The notes under the pieces are model-generated. The model was not told the origin of the DNA, made no database searches, and saw only the letters and a list, made by a program, of their open reading frames with translations. DNA of 64,000 nt, taken from the NCBI GenBank assembly GCA_010093485.1, contig MU001504.1, positions 1,297,305-1,361,304 of the forward strand, given 5' to 3'. The position numbers and the translations under genes are program-made. This document shows positions 10,556-22,378 of this stretch, one piece after another. Each line of letters starts with the position of its first letter. Position 1 is the stretch's first letter. Source of the stretch: Karstenula rhodostoma CBS 690.94 (Eukaryota; Ascomycota; Dothideomycetes; Pleosporales; Didymosphaeriaceae).

Positions 10556-13500
10556 TCACAATGGTCGGCCACCAACGAAGTCGCTCCATGATCGAACTTC
10601 ACTGGGAATGCCCTCCTTCTTGGGCAGCTTCTCCTTCATGCACTGAGCGAAGAGGACAGCCGTCTAGCAGTATGTTAGTTTCCATACGCCTGCATATGAG
10701 CGGATATGATTGACTCACCTTAGGTTCCATGAAAAGCGGCACGCCAAAGTCGACCGCGTTCCTCCTCATCACGTAGTCCTCATCAAGAAGCGAGCTGGCC
10801 CTGTATTTGGCCAAGTTGAACACACCCTTGATGTCATACTTTTGGAACACGTCACGTAGGGCCCTCTTATCCTCCTTGGGGAACTCGATGACCTCGACGG
10901 TGAGGCCTTCGGTGTTCTTCTCAAGCAGCTGCTTCACTGCGTCGTTGGCAGCGTAGAATTTGTAGCCGAGGTGGTGAATATAGTTCGCGATCTGGACAAG
11001 GTAGCCAGATTCGGTGTCACCGCCGAATAGCAGACCTTCGCCAGGCACCGGGAGACGGAAGTTCATGGTCGATTGAGCGGAAGTCCAGTAGGCCTCGATA
11101 AGGTCCTTTCCGAAGCAAGCCATTTCGCCAGTAGACGCCATCTCGACGCCGACGTATGGGTCAGCACCAGCCAACCTAGTCCATGAGAATTGCGGAACTT
11201 TGGTGGCAACGTAATCACGCTTGACGGACATCAAGTCGGTCGGCTCAGGCACGTCGCGACCGACGAGAGCCTTGGTAGCCACGTCAATGAAGTTGGTACC
11301 GAGAACCTTGCTGACGAAGGGGAAAGATCGAGAAGCACGGAGGTTGCACTCAATAACCTTGAGCTTAGGCTCCTCGCCTTCGACTGCTTGCTTGATGATC
11401 TGCATGTTGAAAGGACCGGTGATGTTCCACGCCTTGGCAACCTTGTCTGCGATCTCCTTGACGCGCTCCTTGATGCGGTCATCGAGATTGACAGGAGGTA
11501 GAACCAGCGTTGCGTCACCTGAGTGAACGCCAGCGTTCTCGACGTGCTCACTGACAGCGTGTACGAGAACCTTGCCGTTGGAAGCAACAGCATCGCAGTC
11601 GATTTCTTCCGCGCCGTCGATGTACTGAGTGATGACGACGGGGTGGTCGGGCGAGACGTCAGACGCAGCAGTCAGCTTCTCCTGAAGCTCGCTCTCGCTG
11701 CGAATGACGGTCATGGCTGCACCGGAAAGAACGTAGGAAGGACGGACGAGCACAGGGTATCCTACGGACTCGACGAACTTTTTAGCATCTTGGTAAGAGA
11801 CAAGCTCCTTCCAAGCTGGCTGATCCACACCGATGGAGTCCAGGATCGAAGAGAATTTGTGACGGTCCTCGGCCTTGTCGATATCAGCAGGGTCAGTTCC
11901 CAAAACCTTCGCGTGACCATCCTCCTGGAGCTTCAGGGCCATGTTCTGCGGAAGTTGTCCGCCGACTGAGACCACGACGCCGCTGGCGGTCTCCAGCTCA
12001 TAAATATCCATGACGCGTTCGTAGCTGAGCTCTTCGAAGTAAAGCTTATCGGCGACATCGAAATCGGTAGAGTAGGTTTCTGGGTTGTAGTTGATCATGA
12101 CCGTCTTCTTGCCAAGGGCATTCAAGGAGCGCGTAGCGTTAACTGCACACCAATCGAATTCGACAGAGCTACCAATGCGGTATACACCGCTTCCGAGAAC
12201 AAGAATACCGTGGTCATCGAAAGTAACGTCGTGAGAAGAGGCGTTGTAAGTGGTCTGGTAGATTAAGTCAGAGATGTAAGCGGATTGGATTTAATAACCG
12301 TAGCGACAAAAACAAGTCCAAAAAACTCGGATCCAGTGATGGTCCTACTCGAGCTGAACGCTCGAGGAGGCAGCTTCAGCAGCCACATTTCGCCTGTGGC
12401 GTTTTGAAGTAAGGTGGTCGCTCCAGCTGCTTGTCTTGTCGGTAGAGTAGACACTTGGACCGCAGTTGAATCGCTTATTGCCAAGGTCCTTGCCGGCTGC
12501 TTTGCGGAGATGCTTCCGTGTCGTAAGGTCCGCAATATCTGCCAACTGAGGCTACGCGAAGATGCTGGTCGCAGCAAGCGCAGTTCGACATCGTCCATCC
12601 GCCCAGGAGGAAGGGACATACCATCACCAGAACCAGTTTGGAGTCCACACAAAAAGGAAAAGGAAATTGAAACTCACATAACAATAGTTCGTACTTGCGG
12701 GATACTCTGCAGCAAGAGTGTCGATCTTCTTCACCCACGGCTTGATGCCGAAGCTCTTCCTGCGGGCTCGGACCTCATTCTCGGTGCTGTTCACAGCCTT
12801 GGCGATCTGTTTATCGGAGAAACCGAGCTTCTTCGCCTTGAGGATGATCTCCTTCTTCAAGCCGAAGAGGCTGCCAATCTCCTCAAGCTCTTGGGTGCAT
12901 TCCACAATGTTCATCAGCTTGTACAGGAACCACTTGTCGATCTTGGTCAAATCATGGATTCGGTCGACGGTGTAGCCCTCGTGGAACATGGCCTGGCCAA
13001 TAGCGAGCCATCGGCGGTCGGTAGGGTTTGCGAGTTCGTCATCGAGACTCTCACCGTACTTCTCTCCCTGGAAACCCAGGTACTTGGGGTCGACCTGTCG
13101 GCAGGCCTTCTGGAAAGACTCCTCGAATGTACGTCCAATAGCCATGACCTCACCGACAGACTTCATCGAACTGCCAATATCGCGCTTGACATTCTGGAAC
13201 TTGCTGAGATCCCATCTGGGCATCTTCGTAACGACGTAATCGAGAGAGGGCTCGAAGTTGGCAGTGGTCGTTTTCGTGACTGCGTTGGGGAGCTCAGGCA
13301 AGGTGTGGCCGAGACCAATCTTCGCGGCAGTGTACGCCAGAGGATATCCGGTTGCCTTTGAAGCCAGGGCAGATGAACGAGACAGACGGGCATTGACCTC
13401 AATAACCCTGTAGTCCAAACCATCGGGTTGCAAGCAGTATTGAACGTTGCATTCACCTACAACGCCCAAGTGACGCACAATCTTGATGGACGCGGATCGA

Positions 13501-14593
13501 AGCATGTGGTACTCCTCGTCGCTGAATGTTTGACTCGGAGAAACGACGATACTGTCACCAGTATGTACACCCAGAGGATCAAAGTTCTCCATGTTGCAGA
13601 CCGTGATGCAGTTATCCGCCGCATCTCGGACCACCTCGTACTCGGCTTCCTTCCAGCCTTTGAGCGATTTCTCGACCAAGATTTGGGGCGACAGAGAGAG
13701 AGAACGAGCAGACAAGTTCCTCAGCTCCTCTGCGTTGTTCGCAAAGCCTGAGCCAAGCCCACCAAGCGCGTACGCAGCGCGAACGATGATGGGATATCCG
13801 ACCTTTTCAGCGGCATCGAGCGCCTCTTCGACCGAGTTGACGGCGATGGACTTGGCGATGGGGATGTCGATCTCGTCGAGCGCACGCGCGAACAAGTCAC
13901 GGTCTTCACTAGTCTCGAGCGTCTTGATGGTTGTTCCCAGAACCTTGACGCCATACTTCTCGAAGATGCCCTTCTTGTTCATTTGTACACCCAAGTTCAG
14001 GGCAGTCTGGCCACCAAAGCTGAGGAAGATGCCGTCTGGCTTCTCCTTCTGGATGACATATTCGACGTATTCGGGGGTAACGGGCAAATAGTAGATCTCG
14101 TCGGCGAGCACGTGCGAGGTCTGGATAGTCGCAATGTTGGGATTGACGAGCACGGATTGAACGCCGGCTTCTTTGAGAGCCTTCAGCGCTTGCGAGCCTT
14201 GGATAGAAGTTAGAATTCAGCGATTGGCTACAGCAATGTTCGTTCCATACCAGAGTAGTCAAACTCTCCCGCCTGGCCAATGCTGAGACCACCGCTGCCG
14301 ATGACTAGAACTTTCTTGACGTCGACAAGGTCACGAGCTCCGGCAATCGCGCCGCTGTTCAGGTAAGCCTGCGCATTGGGCGCCTCCTGTGTCTGGTTCC
14401 ATGTGGCATGGATCTTGGTGAATGCGCGCAGCTGCTGGCGGTACGCGCTGGTTGACTCATTCGACGACCTGAGGGAAGCCAGAGGCCGGGAGGCTCGCGA
14501 GACGAAAGATCGAGAGGCGGTCGGGGTTGCAAGCGCGCGGAACTGGCCTGAAAGTCCTGGGGCGCGACGTGCCAGACGCCCGCAGAGAGCCAT
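10556..14593 (-). CDS. CPA2: carbamoyl-phosphate synthase, arginine-specific, large chain
   Basis: Makes carbamoyl phosphate from ammonia (supplied by the separate glutaminase small chain), bicarbonate and two ATP for arginine synthesis. Exons in transcript order: 14593-14251, 14197-12678, 12254-10719, 10663-10556; phases close perfectly to 1168 aa. Residues 1-45 are Arg/Ser/Ala-rich with no acidic residues, as expected of a mitochondrial import signal. Two homologous ATP-grasp halves follow: the first has [18 protein letters not shown] (split by intron 1) and [13 protein letters not shown]; the second has [15 protein letters not shown] and [12 protein letters not shown]. The C-terminus is a short MGS-like allosteric domain. 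No glutaminase or ATCase domain is fused, which separates it from the pyrimidine enzyme. Intron 2 (12255-12677, 423 nt) is unusually long; introns 1 and 3 are 53 and 55 nt. Confidence 0.95.
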
Positions 14594-14634
14594 GGCAGGC
14601 AGTCAAGCACCAGCGAAGCTTGAAGCTTAGAGCT

Positions 14635-14943
14635 CTATTGAGGCCGCGCAGAGGGTACGACGGCTGCGGGTGCGCGGGCAATAGGCTGGTCCAAAGCCAC
14701 CTGGTGCAATTGCAAGTCGCTGGAACTTAGGCTCTGTCGTGAAGAGTCAGAATGCAGCTTCAAGACGTGTTTGTGAAATTTATTTTGCGGGGAGGAATAG
14801 CTCTCGCGCCTCAGCGGTGATTCGTTGAGCCCAGGAGCCTTGGAAGCGTCGGGCCGATCCCAGGGTCCGATAAGGTCCTCCTCCCAAGCTATGCTATCAG
14901 AGGCGGTCAGTGACGACGCCGGTTGCTCGACGAACGCGAACAT
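14635..14943 (-). CDS. hypothetical 102-aa frame or long uORF upstream of CPA2
   Basis: ATG-initiated frame on the CPA2 strand that ends 41 nt before the CPA2 ATG. The predicted peptide (MFAFVEQPASSLTASD, then SIAWEEDLIGPWDRP) is hydrophilic and Ser-rich, with no domain I recognise. If CPA2 transcripts begin above 14943 it would be a long upstream ORF that could restrain CPA2 translation. It could also be a small separate gene or a chance frame. It does not resemble the short arginine attenuator peptide known for the small subunit gene. Confidence 0.22.
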   Translation of the reverse strand: MFAFVEQPASSLTASDSIAWEEDLIGPWDRPDASKAPGLNESPLRRESYSSPQNKFHKHVLKLHSDSSRQSLSSSDLQLHQVALDQPIARAPAAVVPSARPQ

Positions 14944-15236
14944 GACGGCGGTTTCCGAGTCACATCAGCTTGGTGTATCTTGTACTGTCTGTAGAGGATG
15001 TAGCTTTGAGTTCTGTCGCCACAAACACCGAACATCATTGTATTATCGTACGATTTGCGCGTTGGGGCTCTGCGTTGCGCAGGACCGATAACCGGCGCCG
15101 ATGCATACATGGGACGAAAAAATCCAAACGCGCCCGAACCAATGCATGGAATCGGCCAAGGGCTCTAATCATTCGCAGCCTACGTGCTATGGCTAACTCT
15201 ACATTCCGTTGGAAGCCGCGCGCAAATTTCGTGCCT

Positions 15237-15243
15237 TGACTCA
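15237..15243. promoter_or_regulatory. candidate Gcn4/CPC1-type site TGACTCA
   Basis: A perfect palindromic TGA(C/G)TCA heptamer 644 bp upstream of the CPA2 ATG. Arginine genes are classic targets of the general amino-acid control regulator (Gcn4/CPC1/CpcA), so placement is sensible. One heptamer in about 1 kb is expected by chance fairly often, and another copy lies inside the CPA2 coding sequence (near 14453). Confidence 0.3.
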
Positions 15244-15625
15244 AACGGTGCGGAGCCCTGCGGCAGCACCCTTCCGTGGCCCATTAGCAGCACCGTTGCT
15301 GCAATCGGCTTCACTTGCACAGTTGATCAACTGTCGCAACTTGCTGCAGCACCTTGGACGTGATTCTCGCAAACTAGACGCAACTCCTGCACAATCCTTG
15401 GGTATCAAGCTCCACGCTACTTGTGTAATACATGTACAAGGGCCACCCGCAGCAATATGCTGAAGTGAAAATCTCCGTATCCTTTGCGTCTCCGCTGTGG
15501 TCTCTTACTACAAGTACGAGGTGCACTGGGCCGGCATCTGGAGCGGGTGTGACTAGCATTGTGACCATGGGTATCTCGCCCATGCGAATCCAAGGCCGTG
15601 TCGCTTGGTGTCCCGAGCCTGGCCG

Positions 15626-16506
15626 TCATCCAGTCTTCTTTTGCTTATCAGCTGCCGCATGCCGTTGTTTGTATTCCCTCGGTGTTTCTGCCTTCTGCGA
15701 ACTCTCACCCCGTAAGCGGCCAAGGAGGTTTGGCTTTGTCCACATGCCGACCTTTTGCTCTTCAGCTTTCTTCTGGGCGTCACGGTACTGCTGCTCAAAC
15801 TCTCCAAACTCGGATCCCGTCTTCGCTTCGTAAACAGTCGCAAGCCCATTTCTCAACATCTCCAGCCCGACGTCTCTGTTACGAAACCATCTGCGTACAG
15901 TGACCTGAGCCACAACTCTATCGTATTGGTCGCGTCGGAATATATGCGCTCGAACACGTCGATTATGGATGTATGCCGTGAGCCAATCGAGCGCTTCCTT
16001 GGAATATGGCTGTGCTTCTCTGCCCCAGTGAGCCAGTTCAGGTGCATCCACACCAGCGATGCGGACGTGTATCTATGGCTGAATGAGTACGAAGCCATCA
16101 ATGTCAAGGGGCGTGCGGTCCTGCAACATACGGTATTTTTTGCCAGTCCTTCGCGTTTCGTGGGTACTTTCTTCCAGGGTACCCAGCCCCACCCAGCTAT
16201 CCTCCCACCAGGTGTGTGGAACAGCCTGAAGTTGTCTGCATCACCAACACTGGTCACTTGCCCGAACAGGCTTTTTCGGCGGAAGTAGTCCGGCTTAATA
16301 TGGTTCACGCTGGGTATACGGCGTAGGTAGGATTTGTAGAATCGTAGAAATGCTACAGTGGAAGCTGTCAAAGCAAGCGACGTGCCGATTGTCGCAGGAT
16401 CAGTGAGCGCAGTCGCCCAGTCGTCTGACTTGAGCTTTGCAATGCGGTCCGAGAAGTTTATCTTCTTCTCTCCGTCGTCCTTGTCGCCCGACCAGGGCCA
16501 TTGCAT
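15626..16506 (-). CDS. LCL3: Lcl3-type mitochondrial membrane endonuclease (SNase-like)
   Basis: Ca2+-dependent nuclease of the staphylococcal nuclease/thermonuclease fold; the Lcl3 family is anchored in a mitochondrial membrane. Exons 16506-16132 and 16072-15626 with a 59-nt intron (donor GTATGT, acceptor CATAG, phase 0) give 273 aa, the usual family size. A membrane segment lies at residues about 37-60 ([21 protein letters not shown]). The SNase domain follows: [16 protein letters not shown], then across the splice [20 protein letters not shown], and YSKEALDWL. The IRxxGVDAPE core with its catalytic Arg and downstream Glu is intact. The C-terminus is basic and charged. Without splicing, the N-terminal frame runs on and loses most of the nuclease domain. 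Confidence 0.9.
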
Positions 16507-17937
16507 CGTTGGTCCGGCGAGGATGTGTCGTCGGGGTTGTTTGTTTGTTTGTCAAAAAGTGGAGTTGCGCGCAGGTCACCAGGGCACGTGGTCCAAGCGC
16601 TCGCGACCTCGGAGGTTCGGAGGTCATTCTCAGCACTGGAGCTCTTCTATTGTTCACTAAAGTAACCAATGCATGATTATGAGAAATTCAAGAACACATA
16701 CGCAGCTCGAGAATATAGTTAACAATCTGCAACTAGGCTCGAAAAATTCATGGCTGCAATCTTGAACCGCAACTGGTGCTCGCGTTGCACGCATTCATGT
16801 TGCGTCGTGCAGTAACCACTACTGTCGTGATAGAAACTGGCCACATATACCTTTCGATATATCTCCACATTCTCCGAGCTTGAAGGATATTCGGTACAAT
16901 CACACGGTTCCGGACATGATGTCCTACACAGCTACTGCTTTTGCAAAATCTTTGCCTATCATAGCGACACCAAAACAGTATCCTGCCATCTGAACCCCGC
17001 GGAATGACCCAGATTTCATCGAGAAGGTCGTGTGGCGGAACATTGAGTGTTATCACCATAGGCCTCGGCGCATTCACCGCATGCGAAGCTGCCCTTTATC
17101 GATTACCACAGATCGCGGAGTAATGCTATGCTGGACAAGCAGTTCGACGGTTCTTAGTCCAGAGATATCGTAGCCGCTGCTGCTACTGCCACGGGAGAGA
17201 TGACCGAGTAAATCGATGGGAGAAAACGAAACGTACCGAGATCTTCAACTGCCACGTTAGCTCTAGTTCTTTATGAGAAACGGTCCAACGACGGTACCTT
17301 GGCGATGTAATCGCTCATCCAGATGTAGACAATTTAAGATTAGTGAGATGGTGTTGCTCTGTATTTTCTCTCCGATCATGCGACAGCAGCAGCGGAACAG
17401 TGTCCATCTATCACAGCCTCTTATGCGCGATGGGTGTATGGCCTCTAAAGTGTCCTTCGGCCCCTCGATGGTTTGGTCATGTCGAGATCATCCGACGTGG
17501 GGCGGTCGCGTGCTGTTACTGCTGTCTCCTAGGGTGGGATAAGCCTCGGTGAGCGGTGCGATCGCCGCTTCATGGATTTAGCTCAGGACCAAAGGCATTC
17601 CTCAGGGACGATTGCAGCCCAAATGGAGATGGGGGAGGCCATTGATAGGCAGATGATGTCGATGTCGATTGCGCAGGGACCGGCAGACGGCTTTGCACAG
17701 GCCAGACACGGTCTAGCGTGGGAAGTTCGAATCTCAATGTGCAAGCCATCGTCCTGCTCGCTCACACGTCGAACCACTCATCTTTCACAGAACCAAGACA
17801 GGATATCCATGCTCCAATCATCCGCACGGCGAGCCGCGGCCCTCTCCTCCATTATTCGACGCCGCTGTGCATAGGCCGTTGTTGACCTCAATCCAGCAGT
17901 GGCCACTATCAATTCCCATGCCGTTCCATCAGCCACA
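16507..17937. other. divergent intergenic region, LCL3 / LSD1-like
   Basis: About 1.4 kb. Near the LSD1-like gene an ATG frame (17572-17874, 100 codons) ends 63 nt before the chosen start; it has no recognised domain and is best seen as a possible uORF in the leader. Nothing else supported. Confidence 0.45.
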
Positions 17938-20900
17938 ATGTACTCGTCGCTCGCCACCATGACCGATGCGGATGGGCTCGATGATAGTCATTATCTCTTC
18001 GGCGATGCACAAAATGGTATTCTACCGATGCCGCTGGTCCACGACGGTATGAGGGACGAGAGCTCTACGGTCATGCCCGCGACGCTCGATAACATCCACT
18101 ATACCGAATCAACGACATCGTCCGTGCACCTTGGAGATACCCATGATGTATCTGAATCCAGTGGAGGTCATATCGATGGTAGAGATGAACGCGACAGTTC
18201 TGCGTCGAGTGGGTATGTCAATGGTCACGGGTATGATGGCACTCACGTCTCCTCGTTACATCTCCACCACCCTCATCCGCTTCGAACATCAGCGACAAAC
18301 GACGGCGCGATCGGTTTCCAACATAACAATACCTCAAAGCTGAATGGGCAAGACTTACATCCACACATCAAGGGTTCCATGCTGGACGCAACTTTGAATC
18401 AAACCAAGAATACTCCACGCACTCCAGTCTCCATGGCGGCAACCCCTAGACCCCTGAACGGAACACCAAAAGCCTCGTCGACGCCTGAACTTCCCCAGTC
18501 ACAGGAACATGATGGCATGCATCATCCACGAAATTTTAGCCCAGCCAAGGGCAAGCACACTGAGTTCAAAGCGAATAGCTCTATTCCGGCTGCGCTCTCA
18601 TGGGGCGAGTTTGGAAGGCAATGCATACTGGCAGCCGAAAGTTCACGGCTCAATCCTTTTGCCCTTCACCCCAGCGAATACCAGTTGCTCCGGAACCATA
18701 TCACTCACGCGCAAGTTACCATCTACCTCAATATTCGCAATGCTATACTTCGCCTTTGGACTAAGAATCCATTGGTGTATGTCAGCTTGGAAGAAGCAGC
18801 TGGGTGTGTACGGGACAGACGCTACTTCAATCTAGCAACGGTCGCATATGCCTGGCTCATGCGGAACGGTTACATCAATTTCGGGTGCGTCGAAGTGCCG
18901 AACACTGCTACCACCATACCGTATACGAAAGTCAAACGAGGCGCAAGGCGAACAATCGTTGTTGTGGGTGCTGGCATGTCCGGCCTTGGATGTGCCCGGC
19001 ATCTGGAGGCCTTGTTCGCTCAGCTTGGCGATCTATGGGTCAATGAAGGCGAACGACCTCCGAGAGTAATCATTATTGAAGGCCGACCACGTATTGGTGG
19101 ACGAGTGTACTCGCATCCTTTCCTCAACCAGAATGGATCGACTCTACCACCAGGACATCGTTGTACTGCCGAGATGGGCGCACAAATCGTCACAGGTTTC
19201 GAACATGGCAATCCGCTGAACGCTATCATACGTGGCCAACTAGGAATACCATACCATGGACTGCGTGACAATACGATACTGTATGACTATGATGGCACAG
19301 TAGTGGAGAGGAGCCAGGACGTTCTGGTGGAGAAGCTATATAATGATGTTCTAGAACGTGCGAGCGTATTTCGAAACAAACCTGCGACTTTCCGTACAGT
19401 CGAAGGCGACCGAAATTTTATATCATTCGGACGCGAACCGAATGATAACAACGAAGCAACGATCGCCGAGCTCGAACAATCCGAAGCGCCGCTACCTGCA
19501 AATGCAACGACCACAGCGTCGACAACAGAGGAAAAGCCATCCACGGGAGTTGAAAAGCTGGCAGGCCGAGCATATCAGCTCAGCGCAGGGTTCAATCCGA
19601 ACATGACTGCCACGCAAAGTGTCAAGAATATGGGCTGGTCTGTGAAAGCGGACGCACCACTCCTCCAGTCCCTGGAATTGGATTCGATCGCGAAAGCATT
19701 TGCACATCCAACACTCGGGCAAACGATGGACGAGGGCATCAAACAGTACCAGAAGATTCTAGATTTACGACCAAGAGACTTGCGACTCCTGAATTGGCAT
19801 CACGCAAATCTCGAATACGCCAACGCTGCAAGTGTCAATCAATTGAGTCTGAGTGGGTGGGACCAGGATATTGGCAACGAGTTCGAGGGCCAGCATACGG
19901 AGATCATTGGAGGTTATCAGCAGGTGCCGCGTGGACTCTGGCAATGCCCGAACAAACTGGATGTTCGCTTCAAAACAGTGCTGAAATCCGTACACTACAA
20001 CCTTGACGAGAAGGGGATCAACAAAGCTGTGAAGGTTGAATGCGCTAATGGTGAGGTATTTGAGGCAGACCAGCTTGTGATCACAACCCCGCTTGGAGTC
20101 TTGAAGTCTGGCTCTATCACTTTCCAACCTCCGCTACCAGACTGGAAGCAGGGAGTGATAGAGCGCATGGGTTTTGGACTCCTCAACAAGGTATGTGAAG
20201 AAGTAATGAAACATAAAACAAAGCGTCTCTGACATATGTGCAGGTGATATTAGTCTACGAACAAGCCTTTTGGGAACCCGATCGCGACATGTTTGGCTTA
20301 CTGAACGAGGCGGAACATCAAGCGAGTCTCGATCCTGAAGACTACGCTCGGCGACGAGGTCGATATTACCTTTTCTGGAACTGTATCAAAACAAGCGGCA
20401 AGCCCACATTGGTCGCTCTGATGGCCGGGGAGGCAGCGCACTATGCGGAGGCAACTCCGAACGATCAGCTCGTCAAGGAGGTCACAGATCGTCTGGACAA
20501 GATGTTTGCTCCCAGCCACGTACCACTTCCAACGGAGACGATTGTCACGCGCTGGCGGCGGGATCCTTTCGCTCGCGGGAGCTACTCGTACGTGGGACCA
20601 CAGACGCAAGCAGGTGACTATGACGTGATGGCCAGACCTCACGGTCCGATACATTTCGCTGGCGAAGCGACCTGTGGAACCCATCCTGCAACCGTGCACG
20701 GCGCATACTTGTCTGGCTTACGCGCTGCCGCTGAAGTGGTGACATCTATGATGGGGCCTATCAAGGTCCCGAGCCCGCTTGTAGAGAAGAAGGTGAAAGT
20801 TGAGCAACCTATGAGCTATTCAACACTGGCGACAGAGACCAAACGAAAAGTCGAACAGGAATTGGTCGATCCACAAACCCGGAAGCATAGTTCAAAACCG

Positions 20901-21362
20901 AACGAAGACTACGAGGCTTCAATCATAGGAGAGATCCTCGAGAAGCTGGGCGAACGTCCTCTCAAGCCTGGACGCGCCGGCGTCAATCCTTTCCTGCTCT
21001 ACACGAAGGACTACTGGTATGTCTGTAAGAAAGAATGCGATGAGAATAAAAGAGCCGCCACGGGCGATGCCAATGCAAAGGCTTCAAAGACAGAGATCCG
21101 CAGTGCGCTCGGTCTGAGGTGGCGAACGGATAGTGAGGAGATCAGGAAGCCGTATCTGGACCAGACACAGAGCGCGAAAGACGATGCCGCAGCCAATGCA
21201 GCAACATTCAAGGACCGGGTAGCCAAGTGGGACGAAGAGGCAGCACGCATCCGGCAGGACTATATCCAGAAGCACCCACCACCAGGAGGCAGCGAAGACG
21301 GGATTCTCAGCGGCCGCACCGCGATCGAGCTCGGGGCGGGAAAGCGGGCTCGGCGATTATAA
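17938..21362 (+). CDS. LSD1-like histone demethylase (SWIRM-amine oxidase-HMG box)
   Basis: FAD-dependent amine oxidase of the fungal LSD1/KDM1 family, expected in the nucleus to remove methyl groups from histone lysines. Exons 17938-20190 and 20244-21362 (53-nt intron, donor GTATGT, acceptor GCAG, phase 0) give 1123 aa. The frame extends upstream without an ATG; the ATG at 17938 has a good context (CACAATG). Order: a low-complexity Ser/His/Gly-rich N-terminus to about 210; a SWIRM domain at about 215-330; FAD-binding VVVGAGMSGLGCARHLEAL at about 345; amine oxidase halves separated by a variable insert; FAGEATCGTHPATVHGAYLSG near the FAD C-terminal site; an HMG-box-like DNA-binding tail from about 1000 (PGRAGVNPFLLYTKDYW). 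SWIRM plus a C-terminal HMG box is the arrangement of S. pombe Lsd1/Lsd2 and filamentous fungal homologues. The oxidase insert (about 505-545) is Glu/Ala/Thr-rich. Confidence 0.9.
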
Positions 21363-21942
21363 AAGGGCGACTTCACTTCTTCCACTGTATTTGTTCGGCT
21401 GTCGACTTAGTTTGCATCTATGCGGGGCGTCAAAACATACCCAGGGCATCGGGTGTTGATGGTGTTATTCGTGTACTCTAGCAAGCATATTCTTTAATGG
21501 GGCAGGGGTTCTTCTGACGGGCGTGACTCGGGGATGCATGCATGTCACGACGGTGTGACATGCATGCGGTTCATACATGGGGATGCGAGGGGTGGGTGCA
21601 TGGGTCGTCGGCCACGGCGGGTTTGGTGTACGTTTTGGTGTGCGGTGCAAGCGGGCAGAGAAGCAATCGAGTCGGTGGTGCAGTGGACGCATGTTTGTCG
21701 GGTGCCTCGTCGTGTGATGGTGGGTGCCTGAAGAAGCAAAAGGGCCGTTCGTGCTAAACTACGCCACATGGGTGATGCTCGCGTCTGGGTGGAGTGCATG
21801 AGTGGTGGATTTAGCGTTGCGGATGCTCGTCCGCATCCCAAAGGTATCACAACCCCTAGCACAACAGGCAAGGAAGCGGGCGACGGTAGGGCTGCAGGCG
21901 CGAGCATTGCATCATGGTCATGGCCGTCGTTGCGGCAAGCGG

Positions 21943-21969
21943 TGCGTGTGTGTGTGTGTGTGTGTGTGT
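21943..21969. repeat. (GT)n microsatellite
   Basis: Uninterrupted GT dinucleotides for about 26 bp after GCGGTGC, upstream of the creB-like gene. Likely length-polymorphic. Confidence 0.85.
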
Positions 21970-22239
21970 GCCTGGCGGCGGGTGCCGAATGAGGTGCCGC
22001 AGCAGACGAAGCGGCGAAGCGGAGTGAACCCGTCCGAGTGAACCCACCGCCTGGGGTCGGTCTAGCTGCTGCCAGAACCGCTATCCAGTCACTTGGAATG
22101 TCGGGCCCGGGGGCAGCCCATCCTAGCCACGGACCACGGACCACGCAGCCTGGAGTACTTCGCGCTGCCGCAACCCGCAACCCGTCCGCCATCCTTCTCC
22201 ATGAGCGTGAACAGCTCCCTGCGCCGCTTGGGTCCCGAG

Positions 22240-22275
22240 CACCTGCACCTGCACCTGCACCTGCAACCGCACCTG
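22240..22275. repeat. CACCTG hexamer tandem repeat
   Basis: About five near-perfect CACCTG/CAACCG units, 100 bp before the creB-like start codon and probably in the 5' leader. Confidence 0.7.
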
Positions 22276-22378
22276 CCCCAAGTCCGCGCGTAGAGACAAG
22301 ATACAGGCACACGGCGCCGCCGCCTCCACCTCCGCACCTCTCCTCCACCTTCCGCCCACGCTCGCCTTCCACCCCGCC

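Larger units (their letters stand above)
14594..15625. other. intergenic upstream of CPA2
   Basis: Contains the CPA2 promoter and leader, and the 3' flank of the Lcl3 gene. It holds one minus-strand ATG frame (14635-14943, listed separately) and a perfect TGACTCA palindrome at 15237. Nothing else recognised. Confidence 0.45.
21363..22378. other. intergenic, low-complexity leader of the creB-like gene
   Basis: About 1 kb rich in G and C. It includes a (GT)n microsatellite near 21943-21969 and CACCTG hexamer repeats near 22240-22275. Long open frames on both strands here come from base composition and have no motifs. Confidence 0.5.

Noticed and set aside
17572..17874. 100-codon frame upstream of the LSD1-like gene as an extra coding exon
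   Set aside because: It ends in a stop 63 nt before the chosen start, shows no homology, and no good splice pair joins it in phase; left as a possible uORF.
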